Positions 36,711 to 47,069 of a stretch of DNA of 64,000 nucleotides are shown here, in pieces; within the stretch, counting starts at the first letter, position 1; each line of letters begins with the position of its first letter. Source of the DNA: an uncultured Bacteroidota bacterium (GTDB lineage Bacteria > Bacteroidota > Bacteroidia > Flavobacteriales > Flavobacteriaceae); contig CACFJP010000002.1 of assembly GCA_902566635.1 (NCBI GenBank), positions 59,326 to 123,325 of the forward strand, written 5' to 3'. A model generated the notes under the pieces. That model searched no databases, had not been told where the DNA came from, and saw only the letters and a list, made by a program, of their open reading frames with translations. Both the position numbers and the translations under genes were made by a program.

Positions 36711-39700
36711 TTTCTTTATATATGGTTTTATCTAAGCGAATCTCAGTTTTGATATCATCAAATGAAAGGGGCTCTCCTTGGGGATTTGTATCAACAAATA
36801 AGATATTTTCGGCCAGCACTTCACTGGTCACGTAGTTTTTGTTGGCATCTATTGCGCGTTCCAACTGTTTGTCTTGTTTTAGTGTTACATTAATGGTATC
36901 AGTCACTTCAAACCCTTTATGTTTTCGAAGGCTTTGAATACGATTAACAAGCTCTCTTGCAATGCCCTCGAGAAGCAAATCTTCTGTTAAACTACAATCC
37001 AAAGCGACTGTTATTCCTTGTTCTGATGCAACAGCCCAACCCTCAATATCTTTGGATTTAATCACTACATCTGAAGCGTCTAAAATAATATTTTTCCCAT
37101 TAATATCAATCGCAATTGAACCTTGCTTTTCTATGCTTTGAATTTGCTCATCATTTAGTGCCTGAATGGCTTCTGAAACATACTTCATTTCCTTACCAAA
37201 TCGAGGCCCAAGGGTTTTAAAATTTGGCTTAATTTCCTTGACCAAAATCGAGGAAGCATCGTCGAGAATTTCGATTGTTTTGACGTTGACTTCCGCAGCG
37301 ATCAGATCCGATACTTCCAGGATGGCTTGTTTTTCTTGACTGTCTAGCGCAGGGATCAAAACCTTTTTAAGGGGCTGACGCACTTTTATTTTTTCTTTTT
37401 TACGAATCGACAACACCAAAGAAACGATGCGTTGTGCGAGCCGCATCTTTTTCTCTAAATCAGCTGCAATAAATTCGTTGTTAGCGGTTGGGAAATAAGC
37501 CAAGTGAACAGAAGCATATTGCTCTTTTTCAGTAGTTGCATCCAAATCTTGGTACAGACGATCTGAATAAAAGGGTGCAATGGGCGCCATGAGTTTTGCA
37601 ATAGAAATCAAACAAGTGTACAAGGTTTGATATGCTGAAATTTTATCTTCCTCATAGGTCCCTTTCCAAAATCGTCTTCTCGATAAACGAACATACCAAT
37701 TGCTCAAGTCTTCGGTCACAAATGAATAGATCAACCGAGCGGCTTTGGTGGGTTCATAGTTGTCGAAATGCTCATCAACCTGAGCGATGATTGAGTATAG
37801 TGATGACAAAATCCATCGATCCAGTTCGGGCCGTTTGTCTAAAGGGATATCTGTTTCTTTGTAGTTAAATCCATCGATGTTGGCATATAAACTAAAAAAC
37901 GAATAGGTGTTGTATAGTGTGCCAAAAAACTTACGTCGCACCTCGGCAATTCCTTCCAAATCAAATTTGAGGTTGTCCCAAGGATTTGCATTGCTGATCA
38001 TATACCAACGAGTTGCGTCTGCGCCATAGTTGTTTAGGGTTTCGAAGGGATCAACGGCGTTGCCCAAACGTTTGGACATCTTCTGCCCATTCTTGTCCAG
38101 CACAAGTCCATTGGAAACAACGTTTTTATAGGCGATACTGTTAAACACCATCCCACCAATGACATGCAAGGTGTAGAACCACCCTCTTGTTTGGTCAACA
38201 CCCTCGGCGATAAAGTCAGCAGGAAAGGCGACTGACTCGTCAATTTTGTCTTTGTTTTCAAATGGATAGTGCCATTGCGCATAGGGCATGGAACCAGAGT
38301 CAAACCACACATCGATCAAGTCGCTTTCTCTGTACATGGCTTCTCCTGTTGAGCTGACAAGAACCAATCCATCCACGATGTTTTTGTGCAGGTCTATTTG
38401 TTCGTAGTTTTCGTCTTTCATATTGCCAGGGACAAAATCTGCAAAGGGGTTTGTTTGTATCAACCCAGCTTCAACTGCCCGATCGACTTCTGCTTGAAGC
38501 TCCTCAATCGATCCAATGACTTTTGTTTCGCTATTGTCTTCCGTTCGCCAAATCGGCAAGGGGATGCCCCAAAATCGAGAGCGTGAAAGGTTCCAGTCAT
38601 TTGCATTGGCGAGCCAGTTTCCAAAGCGCCCTTCCCCTGTTGATTTTGGTTTCCAATTGATGTTGTTGTTGAGCGCAACAAGACGTTCTTTGTTATCACT
38701 GACTTTCACAAACCACGAATTGAGGGGGTAGTATAGCACAGGCTTGTCTGTTCGCCAGCAGTTGGGGTAACTGTGCACATATTTCTCAACAGTAAAAGCT
38801 TTATTTTCTTCTTTCAGACGGATGGCAATTTCGACATCAACAGATTTGTCAGGTGCCTGACCATATTCGTAGTATTCGTTTTTGACATATTTCCCGCCGA
38901 GTGATCCAAGCTCTTTTCGAAAACGACCTTGCAGATCGACCAGTGGAACCAGTTGTTCGTGTTCATCCAAAACCAGCATGGGTGGCACTTCTGGGGTTGC
39001 TTGTTTGGCGACCACTGCATCGTCGGCACCAAAGGTAGGTGCGGTATGGACAATTCCTGTTCCGTCATCAGTAGTGACAAAGTCACCTGTAATCACTCGA
39101 AAAGCATGTTCCGGGGTGTTGTGTGGCAGGGGTGCATCGGACCACAATTGCTTGTATCTAATGCCAACAAGAGCAGTACCTTTGACTTCATCAGTGATGA
39201 GGTAAGGGATGTTTTTTCCTTTTTTGTCATAAGACAGCAGGTCATCCTTAGCTTCGACTTGTTGAAAGACTTTTGCAAACACTCTTGGGACCAAATCTTT
39301 GGCGAGCAGCACACGTATGGGGAGATGGGTGTAACGATTAAAGGTAGAAACGACCACATAGTCGATTGAGGGGCCAACAGTGAGGGCGGTATTGGAAGGC
39401 AAGGTCCAAGGGGTGGTTGTCCATGCCAAAATGTGCAGTGGGGTTTCGTCTTGTAGTTGAGGGGGCAGTGTTTCGTTGAGGGTTTCAAATTGAGCAGTGA
39501 CTGTTGTGTCTGTTACATCTTGATAACAGCCGGGTTGATTGAGCTCGTGTGAAGACAATCCTGTTCCTGCTTTTGGGGAATAAGGTTGGATAGTGTATCC
39601 TTTATAAATGAGTTTTTTGTCATAGAGTTGTTTGAGTAACCACCACACCGACTCCATATACTTGGAGGTGTAGGTAAAGTATGGCTCGTCCATATCCACC

Positions 39701-40122
39701 CAGTATCCCATTTGTTTGGTCAAATCGCTCCAGACATCTGTGTATCTCAATACTGCATCACGGCAGGCGGCATTGTATTCATCGATGCTGATGGTCTTTC
39801 CGATATCTTCTTTGGTGATGCCGAGTTCTTTTTCAACACCCAGCTCAACGGGTAGGCCATGGGTATCCCACCCTGCTTTGCGATTGACTTGAAAACCTTT
39901 TTGGGTTTTATAGCGGCAAAAAATATCTTTTATGGTACGTCCCATCACATGGTGAATTCCTGGTAAGCCATTGGCAGAAGGAGGGCCTTCATAAAAAATA
40001 AAAGGGGGTCTTCCTTCTCTTGTACTCACACTCGCTTCAAACGTCAGCTCTCTTTCCCAATAGCGTTGGATATCCTTGGAAATCGATACGAGATCTAAAT
40101 TTTTATACGACGGAAATGCCAT
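36667..40122 (-). CDS. ileS: isoleucyl-tRNA synthetase with GXHH signature
   Basis: 1151 residues, of the long, eukaryote-like type 2 form. The class I signature that is normally HIGH reads GIHH (residues 55-58; context SANGLPGIHHVMGRTIKD), while spacing to ANG and KD is unchanged. KMSKS is intact (GQKMSKRLGN). The editing domain (TWTLPSNTAL) and anticodon-binding region are present. GXHH in IleS2 enzymes has been tied to very strong mupirocin tolerance. It charges tRNA-Ile and is the first gene of an operon with dksA and lspA. Confidence 0.97.
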   Translation of the reverse strand: MAFPSYKNLDLVSISKDIQRYWERELTFEASVSTREGRPPFIFYEGPPSANGLPGIHHVMGRTIKDIFCRYKTQKGFQVNRKAGWDTHGLPVELGVEKELGITKEDIGKTISIDEYNAACRDAVLRYTDVWSDLTKQMGYWVDMDEPYFTYTSKYMESVWWLLKQLYDKKLIYKGYTIQPYSPKAGTGLSSHELNQPGCYQDVTDTTVTAQFETLNETLPPQLQDETPLHILAWTTTPWTLPSNTALTVGPSIDYVVVSTFNRYTHLPIRVLLAKDLVPRVFAKVFQQVEAKDDLLSYDKKGKNIPYLITDEVKGTALVGIRYKQLWSDAPLPHNTPEHAFRVITGDFVTTDDGTGIVHTAPTFGADDAVVAKQATPEVPPMLVLDEHEQLVPLVDLQGRFRKELGSLGGKYVKNEYYEYGQAPDKSVDVEIAIRLKEENKAFTVEKYVHSYPNCWRTDKPVLYYPLNSWFVKVSDNKERLVALNNNINWKPKSTGEGRFGNWLANANDWNLSRSRFWGIPLPIWRTEDNSETKVIGSIEELQAEVDRAVEAGLIQTNPFADFVPGNMKDENYEQIDLHKNIVDGLVLVSSTGEAMYRESDLIDVWFDSGSMPYAQWHYPFENKDKIDESVAFPADFIAEGVDQTRGWFYTLHVIGGMVFNSIAYKNVVSNGLVLDKNGQKMSKRLGNAVDPFETLNNYGADATRWYMISNANPWDNLKFDLEGIAEVRRKFFGTLYNTYSFFSLYANIDGFNYKETDIPLDKRPELDRWILSSLYSIIAQVDEHFDNYEPTKAARLIYSFVTEDLSNWYVRLSRRRFWKGTYEEDKISAYQTLYTCLISIAKLMAPIAPFYSDRLYQDLDATTEKEQYASVHLAYFPTANNEFIAADLEKKMRLAQRIVSLVLSIRKKEKIKVRQPLKKVLIPALDSQEKQAILEVSDLIAAEVNVKTIEILDDASSILVKEIKPNFKTLGPRFGKEMKYVSEAIQALNDEQIQSIEKQGSIAIDINGKNIILDASDVVIKSKDIEGWAVASEQGITVALDCSLTEDLLLEGIARELVNRIQSLRKHKGFEVTDTINVTLKQDKQLERAIDANKNYVTSEVLAENILFVDTNPQGEPLSFDDIKTEIRLDKTIYKENENKRNQPIPRKGS

Positions 40123-40179
40123 AGTTTGTAATAAGTTGCGAAAGTAACCAATTTCCCTAAAAGTTGAGGGATTTTGGAC

Positions 40180-42663
40180 TTAGAACCTGTACTGCAAACG
40201 CAGGCGTAAACTACGACCAGGTGCAGAGATGCCCGACGCGAATTCTTTGTAGTGCACATCGAATAGATTGTGAAGGTCTGCACCTACTTTGGTTGTTGCA
40301 TTGATGTTATAGGTCAAACACAAATTAAAGTGATGCCAAGACGGTGTTCCAGCGTATTCGATTTCACCAGTGGTGTCAGAACGTCCGATGATGGGTGTTT
40401 CCTCCAATCCATCCTCACCACCACGGCTGTAGTCTTTAGGGTGTTTTTTTCCAGCAAAAATAAAGGAGAGCTGCCCCTGCAAGCGTTCTTTTTTTAGGGA
40501 TAAAGACTGTGTGCCTTGCCATGGAAGGATGGATGCAACGGGGATTTTATCTTTACGTGTTTCGCCGTGGGTGTAATTGATATGACCACCATAGTTGACG
40601 ATTTTGCTCAGCTTTGCTTGCCACTGCAAACTGGCGCCACGCAGGGTTGCTTCTCCTACGTTTGTATTTGCCCAAGTTTCCAATTCGTCTCCTGAATGTG
40701 TGATGGTGGCAAAGCTTTCAGACGACAGATCAAAGGGCAACATAAAGGGTTGACGAGCGATGTAGTTCGACAAAATCGTATAGAAAAGGTTGGCTTGTAC
40801 AAAAGATGCTCGCTGATCAAAATATCGAGTAATACCCAAATCAGCTGTGTAAGCATATTCGGGTCTTAGCTCAGGATTGGGCACAGTGAGTTTCCCTTGT
40901 TTTTCACGTATTTTCCCCATATCGTCGATATTAGGCGCGCGAAAGCCACTTGCTAATACCGACCGAAGTTCCCATTGATCATTCGGACGATAAACATAGC
41001 CAAAAGACATATTGAGGGCATTGCTTTTGTTGGTTGTTTTACCCAAGCGACTGTCGACGAGTGCTTGCTCGCTCCACTCAGCTTTGAGTCTAGTATTGGT
41101 CAAACGAGCCCCTGCATTCAGCGTGTTTTTTTCATCGAGGTTCCATTTATAATCTACGTAGGCAGCCAGGGTGGTATAATAACCCCCTTTGCTTGGGTAT
41201 CGCGATGGAATGAGCGTAAAGTCTGTCAGGCCAATGATAGTATTACCATCGATAACCAAGTTTTGGCTGTACCCAATCGACGTGAGTTCGTTGTGAGTCA
41301 TTTCAAAGCCATAGGCCAGTTTTTTGGAGGGGTCAAGGGCAACACTAAAATCTGCATTGGCACTAAACACATCCAAGTCTTCGATTTGACTTTCGCGCAG
41401 TAAACTCCCGAATTTGCGGTGCACTCTTGACTCTTCAATTTTTTGATATGCAAGGGTAATCACGCCTTCCCTTAACCATTTTTTGTCGGATGTAAAGCTG
41501 TATTTTGGAGAAATCAGCAATCGCTTTTGGGGGCCATAAAACCATGTGGCATAACGAAGCTCATTGTCCATTCGCTCTGCTAGCTTGTCAAAGCGATGGA
41601 TATCAGAGGATTCGGAGTATTGAAAATTGAGTACCCATTTGTTTTCGGCATTTTGTTGAAACACCAGTTTTTGCATTAGATAGATTTGGTCATACTTTGT
41701 ATTGAATTGGCGATTAGGGTTGGGGTTTGATTGTGGTTGGTCTTGAAAAAAGTAACGATTATTTTTAGAAATTTCTGACACCAACCCCCAGTCCGGGTAT
41801 CCATGATTGCGTTGACGACCCATATAGATATCCCCAAAAATGGAATAGCTCGCACTTGTCATACTTGCCCATCTGTCGTTGCTATGAGTGATATTGACAT
41901 GACTGATGCTGTTTTCGTGACGAGTATCATAGCTATTGGCAATAAGAAAACGCCATGGTTGGGCGTCACCAACACGGGGTTCTTTGGTAAAGTAGTGCAC
42001 CACACCACCGAGTGCATCAGAGCCGTACCCAACAGATGAGGGGCCATACACAACTTCTGCTCGAGATAAAGAAAAGGGGTCGATGGAAATGGCATTGTGC
42101 AGGTGCCCTGAACGATAGATGGCATTGTTCATTCGCACTCCATCGACGACCAATAGGATACGATTGGCTTCAAATCCCCGAATAACAGGGCTTCCACCAC
42201 CACCTTGTGAGCGTTGGATGCGAATGCCAGGGGCTTCGCGCAGCAATTCTGCACTTGTGTTTGGAACAATCGATGCGATATCACGATCGGAAAGGATAGC
42301 AACTTGCTTGGACACTCGTTTTTTCTCATCTTTTGTTCGATTGACCGATAGCACAATTTCACGAAGGCGTTGGGTGTCTGGGTAAAGAGAAATTTGTTTT
42401 GACAGCTGAACTTCTGACACAACTGCAATCAGACTTTCATATCCAATATGTTCGAAAAAAACCTCGTTATCGGCTGAAAAAACTGACAAATCGAGTTGTC
42501 CATCGGCATCACTCGTGGTATTGTTTTTTGTGAGGGTGTCATAAGCAACGACATCTTCTATGGGATAGCCAGTTACTGCATCAACCACCCGAATGGTTTG
42601 ACCATGTAGGATTATGAGACAAAGCCCAAAAAAAAGTAGATTCAGATTATGAATAAATCTCAT
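40180..42663 (-). CDS. TonB-dependent receptor with carboxypeptidase-like domain
   Basis: 827 residues: signal peptide (1-21), a CarboxypepD_reg-like beta domain (about 22-95, TIRVVDAVTGYPIEDVVAYD), plug domain (about 115-225, with APGIRIQRSQGGGGSPVIRGFEANRILLVVDGVRMNN) and barrel ending GRSLRLRLQYRF. The plug pattern and YGSDALGGVVHY resemble haem or iron-siderophore receptors. The ligand is unknown. It overlaps recO by 17 nt, so it is likely read from the porZ-recO transcript. Confidence 0.9.
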   Translation of the reverse strand: MRFIHNLNLLFFGLCLIILHGQTIRVVDAVTGYPIEDVVAYDTLTKNNTTSDADGQLDLSVFSADNEVFFEHIGYESLIAVVSEVQLSKQISLYPDTQRLREIVLSVNRTKDEKKRVSKQVAILSDRDIASIVPNTSAELLREAPGIRIQRSQGGGGSPVIRGFEANRILLVVDGVRMNNAIYRSGHLHNAISIDPFSLSRAEVVYGPSSVGYGSDALGGVVHYFTKEPRVGDAQPWRFLIANSYDTRHENSISHVNITHSNDRWASMTSASYSIFGDIYMGRQRNHGYPDWGLVSEISKNNRYFFQDQPQSNPNPNRQFNTKYDQIYLMQKLVFQQNAENKWVLNFQYSESSDIHRFDKLAERMDNELRYATWFYGPQKRLLISPKYSFTSDKKWLREGVITLAYQKIEESRVHRKFGSLLRESQIEDLDVFSANADFSVALDPSKKLAYGFEMTHNELTSIGYSQNLVIDGNTIIGLTDFTLIPSRYPSKGGYYTTLAAYVDYKWNLDEKNTLNAGARLTNTRLKAEWSEQALVDSRLGKTTNKSNALNMSFGYVYRPNDQWELRSVLASGFRAPNIDDMGKIREKQGKLTVPNPELRPEYAYTADLGITRYFDQRASFVQANLFYTILSNYIARQPFMLPFDLSSESFATITHSGDELETWANTNVGEATLRGASLQWQAKLSKIVNYGGHINYTHGETRKDKIPVASILPWQGTQSLSLKKERLQGQLSFIFAGKKHPKDYSRGGEDGLEETPIIGRSDTTGEIEYAGTPSWHHFNLCLTYNINATTKVGADLHNLFDVHYKEFASGISAPGRSLRLRLQYRF

Positions 42664-43366
42664 TTAATACGTTCAGTGATTTTGGCCTTGAAAACCCTTG
42701 CAAATGAATTTGATAATATTTAATTAATACTTCGAGCAATTGTTTTCGGATCTGTTTTGATACCAAAACCTCGCTCAATTCATCAAAAGTTGTGCCTAAA
42801 TATGATTTTAACACAGAAACCAATGTAGCATCATCAACCAAATGTTCGCTTTTATGCGCTGTAAAACAACCATTTTCAAGATCAAAATAGGGTAGATTTT
42901 GATGGTTTACATCAGGGAAAAACCCCAAGTGCTTGGTAAGGCATAGCAAAAAGAAGATATGGAAGTTTGCAATATTGTCTTGCACATCAAACCAAGATAA
43001 ACTTTTGGACAAAAAATGAAACAGCGATGGGTTTGCCTCTTCTTCTTTGAGGGCAGCAGACAACACTTCACTTAAAAACAATACCACTGAGAGTTTGTTC
43101 ATTGCATAAGGAATCGTCTGGTAGGGGTTGCTGATTTTTGTCGATTTTGGAATGGAAAGAATCGATTTTGCTTTGTGTTGAGAGGTGATTTCAAGTTGAT
43201 TGAGTGGCTGAAAAAGGGCAGCGTTTTTTTTACCATTTCGCCCTTGCTTACTTCCTTTGACGATATATGACTTGAGCCCATCACTGAGGGTATAGCAACG
43301 CACAATCAGGCTTGTTTCGCTATAGTTGATTTTCGATAAGACAATTGCCTCTGTTGTGACAAGCAT
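42647..43366 (-). CDS. recO: DNA repair protein RecO
   Basis: 239 residues. The N-terminal OB-fold has TEAIVLSKINYSETSLIVRCYT and LKSYIVKGSKQGRNGKKNA, and the helical C-terminal domain ends with the usual short tail. RecO loads RecA on SSB-coated single-stranded DNA. Its start overlaps the porZ stop by one base (TAATG), a flavobacterial gene pair I recognise. Confidence 0.93.
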   Translation of the reverse strand: MLVTTEAIVLSKINYSETSLIVRCYTLSDGLKSYIVKGSKQGRNGKKNAALFQPLNQLEITSQHKAKSILSIPKSTKISNPYQTIPYAMNKLSVVLFLSEVLSAALKEEEANPSLFHFLSKSLSWFDVQDNIANFHIFFLLCLTKHLGFFPDVNHQNLPYFDLENGCFTAHKSEHLVDDATLVSVLKSYLGTTFDELSEVLVSKQIRKQLLEVLIKYYQIHLQGFSRPKSLNVLNEIYS

Positions 43367-45648
43367 TAGTTTATAATCATAACTTTCTCAACGGAACTAT
43401 CCAAACCGTCTTTGGTGGTCACAAAAATAAGATATACTCCGGAACGCACGCGTTTACCCGAAAATGAATTCATATCCCACTGTACACTCCCCCCTGTTGA
43501 GAGGGTTTCATAAACAGCATTGCCAACGATATCTGTGATTTTGACTACACAATTGGCTTGGAGACCACGAATGGTGAGAGGTCCGTTGTATTGAGGGCGT
43601 ATCGGGTTTGGATAAACCTCTATATTCTCCAAGGTTTCGGATGGCGCATAGGCATTCCCTTGAAAAGCCACAAGACCACTGGACGTACCAATAAAGATTT
43701 TTCCGGATTGATTGTCATACGCCAAACTCTGTATAAAGTTGGTTGGCAAAGGGCTGTTTTCTTTGGTAAAGTGATGGATGGTTTTTTTGCCATCCTCTGC
43801 AAAGAGAAACACCCCAGCCCCATCTGTGGCGACCCACTTTTGGTTGTTTCCATCAACTTCAATCGCTTTGATGTTTTGGCTGGCGAGCAGTTCGCCTACA
43901 TTCCCACCTTCTTCGATAACAACAGTACTTGCCGAAACATCTTGGGTAAACATCCTACGGGCCCCATACAACACGCGCAAGCCATTGGTTGTGCCAATCC
44001 AGAGGTTGTCATGATAGTCTAGCGCAACACTTCGCACATCTTCGGTAGGTAGATTCTCTGCCACTCCTATCGATCGCAATACAGGGGTGCCATTGATTTC
44101 TGTATAGCCAATTAGCCCTGAAGATGAGCTGCCAAAATAGATTTCATCATTGAGTGAAATTTCGAGCTTGGAGTAACCAGCTGCCCTTGTCGGAGATGAC
44201 AACACAGGCAGTAGATCAACACTTTGCCAATTGCCACCGACACTGTGTTTTTTTAAGCCTTTTGCAACAAAAGAGGTAATCGACCACATCGAGCCTTCAC
44301 TGTCAAAGGCAACATCTCGAACACGAACACTGCGGTAGTTAGGATTTTGTCCAAGTTCGATGGGATCTAGCGACTCCAGTCCACTATTGGTTTGATCCCA
44401 TAAAGTACCCACCACTCCATTATTGATTTCCAACAAACCTTGGTGCATGGAGCAGGCAAATAATTGGTTTGTGTCGTTGGGGTTTGGCACCACACTGACG
44501 ATACTTCTCGCACCACTCAACGAACTGAAGGGAAGGTTTTGCCAACCGCCTTCACTGAGACGACTGATGCCATAGGCATTTAAGGGATAGGGGTTGTAGT
44601 ACTGGTTGAAGGCACCATGTGCAATCCAAATGTCATTTTCAGCAACAACGGAGAGATCAAAAATTTCGTTTCGCGAAGGGCCACTTGGACTAACTACCCT
44701 TGTTTCGCTTGGGTTGTGCAACAGCAAACCCGACCCTGAGGTACCAATAAAGAGGTTGTCTCCCAATTGTGTTGCCGAGCTAAACGTATGTCCACTCAAA
44801 TTGCCTGTTGCAGTGGCAAGGGTACTGACAAGCTGATCGGCATCGAAACTGAGAATTTTGTTTGAAAAACTAAGAATGAGTGCATTTTCTTTAACATCCA
44901 CCCACAAAAGTGTTCCGCTTTCGCGATGACTCTCTACAGCAACATCATTGATCAAAGCAGCACAAATGCTCACTGTACCCGATTGAACAACGCCTAAAAG
45001 CGTATTATTGATCAAGCTGATGGCTTTCCATTGACCCTCTGCAATTTTGCTCCAAGCGCTTTCCAATAAAAGGTTTGGATCATCGGTAGAGGCTTTATAC
45101 AAACCCTGTTCCGTTGCTGCATACAGAGATGGTCCTACAAGTTCAGTTTGATTGACTTGTATTTGACTATTGTTAACTCCAAAAAAATAAGACTCTATAA
45201 AACGGTTATTTGCAAAATCATAGGACGAGATGCCATAGTTGGCAGAGATATAGAGGGTTTGATCCTTAAGCAAAAATGAATTTATGGATTTATTATTTCC
45301 AGGGATTGTAATATTTCGATTAATTGAATTATCGAGAACCACTGATCCATCTGTGAGGTTATGAAAGCCCAGCATTCCATTTAGATAGCCAACCATCATA
45401 TAATTATCGCTTATGGTAAGGGTGTTTACATTATCCCCCAACAAGCCACTGACAGTTGTAATGGGAACCACTTCATTGGCACCGGGGTCATAAGAAAAAA
45501 GGCTATTTTCTGCCAGACCATAGACCAGTCCGTTCTTTGCGCCAACCACTCCAGTAATTTGATCATAAGAGTAAAAAGAAGACCAGCCAGTATATTGCCC
45601 ATAGACAATCGCTGAGCAAAACAATAATAAGATACTTAGGATGTTCAT
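43366..45648 (-). CDS. porZ: PorZ-like T9SS surface protein
   Basis: 760 residues: signal peptide (1-17, ending VYGQ), two beta-propeller regions with two-component-regulator-type repeats (for example SVALDYHDNLWIGTTNGLRVL), and a C-terminal T9SS sorting domain starting ENIEVYPNPIRPQ. PorZ is part of the attachment complex that links T9SS cargo to anionic lipopolysaccharide. Adjacency to recO supports the call. It is preceded by gdhA with a 36-bp gap. Confidence 0.85.
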   Translation of the reverse strand: MNILSILLLFCSAIVYGQYTGWSSFYSYDQITGVVGAKNGLVYGLAENSLFSYDPGANEVVPITTVSGLLGDNVNTLTISDNYMMVGYLNGMLGFHNLTDGSVVLDNSINRNITIPGNNKSINSFLLKDQTLYISANYGISSYDFANNRFIESYFFGVNNSQIQVNQTELVGPSLYAATEQGLYKASTDDPNLLLESAWSKIAEGQWKAISLINNTLLGVVQSGTVSICAALINDVAVESHRESGTLLWVDVKENALILSFSNKILSFDADQLVSTLATATGNLSGHTFSSATQLGDNLFIGTSGSGLLLHNPSETRVVSPSGPSRNEIFDLSVVAENDIWIAHGAFNQYYNPYPLNAYGISRLSEGGWQNLPFSSLSGARSIVSVVPNPNDTNQLFACSMHQGLLEINNGVVGTLWDQTNSGLESLDPIELGQNPNYRSVRVRDVAFDSEGSMWSITSFVAKGLKKHSVGGNWQSVDLLPVLSSPTRAAGYSKLEISLNDEIYFGSSSSGLIGYTEINGTPVLRSIGVAENLPTEDVRSVALDYHDNLWIGTTNGLRVLYGARRMFTQDVSASTVVIEEGGNVGELLASQNIKAIEVDGNNQKWVATDGAGVFLFAEDGKKTIHHFTKENSPLPTNFIQSLAYDNQSGKIFIGTSSGLVAFQGNAYAPSETLENIEVYPNPIRPQYNGPLTIRGLQANCVVKITDIVGNAVYETLSTGGSVQWDMNSFSGKRVRSGVYLIFVTTKDGLDSSVEKVMIIN

Positions 45649-45684
45649 AATACAGTAAACCTAAATTTGGTGCAAATCATATAC

Positions 45685-47025
45685 TTATACAACTCCTTGT
45701 GCGAGCATGGCGTCGGCAACTTTTACAAAAGCTGCGATATTGGCGCCCTTTTCATAGTTGACATGATCGCCTTCTTTCCCATGGGTTACACAACTGTCGT
45801 GTATATCTGTCATGATGGCTTGTAGTCGTTCGTCAACCTCTTCTCTTGTCCAGCTATAGCGAAGGGAGTTTTGAGCTATTTCCAAACCAGAAACAGCAAC
45901 ACCCCCTGCGTTTGATGCCTTACCGGGGGCAAATAGCATTTGATGCTTGTGAAACACTTTAATAGCTTTGGGAGTGGAGGGCATATTGGCGCCTTCAATG
46001 ATACAAAAACAACCATTATAAGCAAGCTGTTTAGCATCTTTTTGGTCTAGTTCGTTTTGTGTTGCACAAGGGAATGCCACATCACAAGGAACCTCCCAAG
46101 GGCGTTTGCCAGCATGGAAACTCACATTTGGATAGGTATCGGCATATGCGCTGATGCGATCGCGTTTGTTGTTTTTCAAATCCATCACAAAGGCCATTTT
46201 TCCGACATCCAAGCCTTCGGGGTCATACACATAGCCAGAGGAGTCGGACAGGGTTAGCACCTTGGCACCCAACTGTATGCATTTTTCGGCTGCATATTGC
46301 GCCACATTCCCTGAGCCAGAAATCACCACTTGTTTTCCTTCCAATTGATTGGAACGTGTTGCCAGCATATTGTTGGCAAAATACACTGCGCCATACCCTG
46401 TTGCTTCTGGTCGAATCATCGATCCACCCCAACTGATTCCTTTGCCAGTCAGCACTCCTGTAAACTCATTTTTCAAGCGTTTGTATTGTCCAAACATATA
46501 GCCAATTTCTCGACCACCCACTCCGATGTCACCAGCTGGGATGTCTCTATTGGGACCGATATGACGAAACAATTCGGTCATAAAACTTTGGCAAAACCGC
46601 ATCACCTCTCCATCTGATTTGCCTTTGGGATTGAAGTCTGCTCCTCCTTTTCCACCACCCATCGGCAGGGTTGTGAGGGCATTTTTAAAAACCTGTTCAA
46701 AGGCCAAAAACTTGAGGACGCTAAGATTGACCGACTCATGAAAACGCAAACCCCCTTTGTAGGGGCCAATTGCAGAGTTCATCTCGATTCTATAGCCTCT
46801 GTTAACACGAATTTCGCCTGTGTCATCAATCCATGGCACGCGAAAGCTCACCACGCGCTCTGGTTCTGCCATACGCATCAAGATGTTTTTGCCGTGATAG
46901 ATTTCGTGTTTAACAATGTAGGGAATTACAGTTTCGGCAACCTCTCGAACGGCTTGCATAAACTCAGGCTCGTGTTGATTGCGTTGCTGCACATCTGCAA
47001 TAAATTGATCAATGATTTGTTTCAT
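45685..47025 (-). CDS. gdhA: glutamate dehydrogenase
   Basis: 446 residues of the hexameric NADP-type family: KGGLRFHESVNLSVLKFLAFEQVFKNALTTLPMGGGKGG holds the catalytic lysines, and GSGNVAQYAAEK is the dinucleotide-binding loop. It interconverts 2-oxoglutarate plus ammonium and glutamate. A single gene, with 44 bp before it, after metB. Confidence 0.97.
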   Translation of the reverse strand: MKQIIDQFIADVQQRNQHEPEFMQAVREVAETVIPYIVKHEIYHGKNILMRMAEPERVVSFRVPWIDDTGEIRVNRGYRIEMNSAIGPYKGGLRFHESVNLSVLKFLAFEQVFKNALTTLPMGGGKGGADFNPKGKSDGEVMRFCQSFMTELFRHIGPNRDIPAGDIGVGGREIGYMFGQYKRLKNEFTGVLTGKGISWGGSMIRPEATGYGAVYFANNMLATRSNQLEGKQVVISGSGNVAQYAAEKCIQLGAKVLTLSDSSGYVYDPEGLDVGKMAFVMDLKNNKRDRISAYADTYPNVSFHAGKRPWEVPCDVAFPCATQNELDQKDAKQLAYNGCFCIIEGANMPSTPKAIKVFHKHQMLFAPGKASNAGGVAVSGLEIAQNSLRYSWTREEVDERLQAIMTDIHDSCVTHGKEGDHVNYEKGANIAAFVKVADAMLAQGVV

Positions 47026-47069
47026 GGTTAAGTTTTTATCAAATAAAAATAAGCAATTATTTCAATCGA

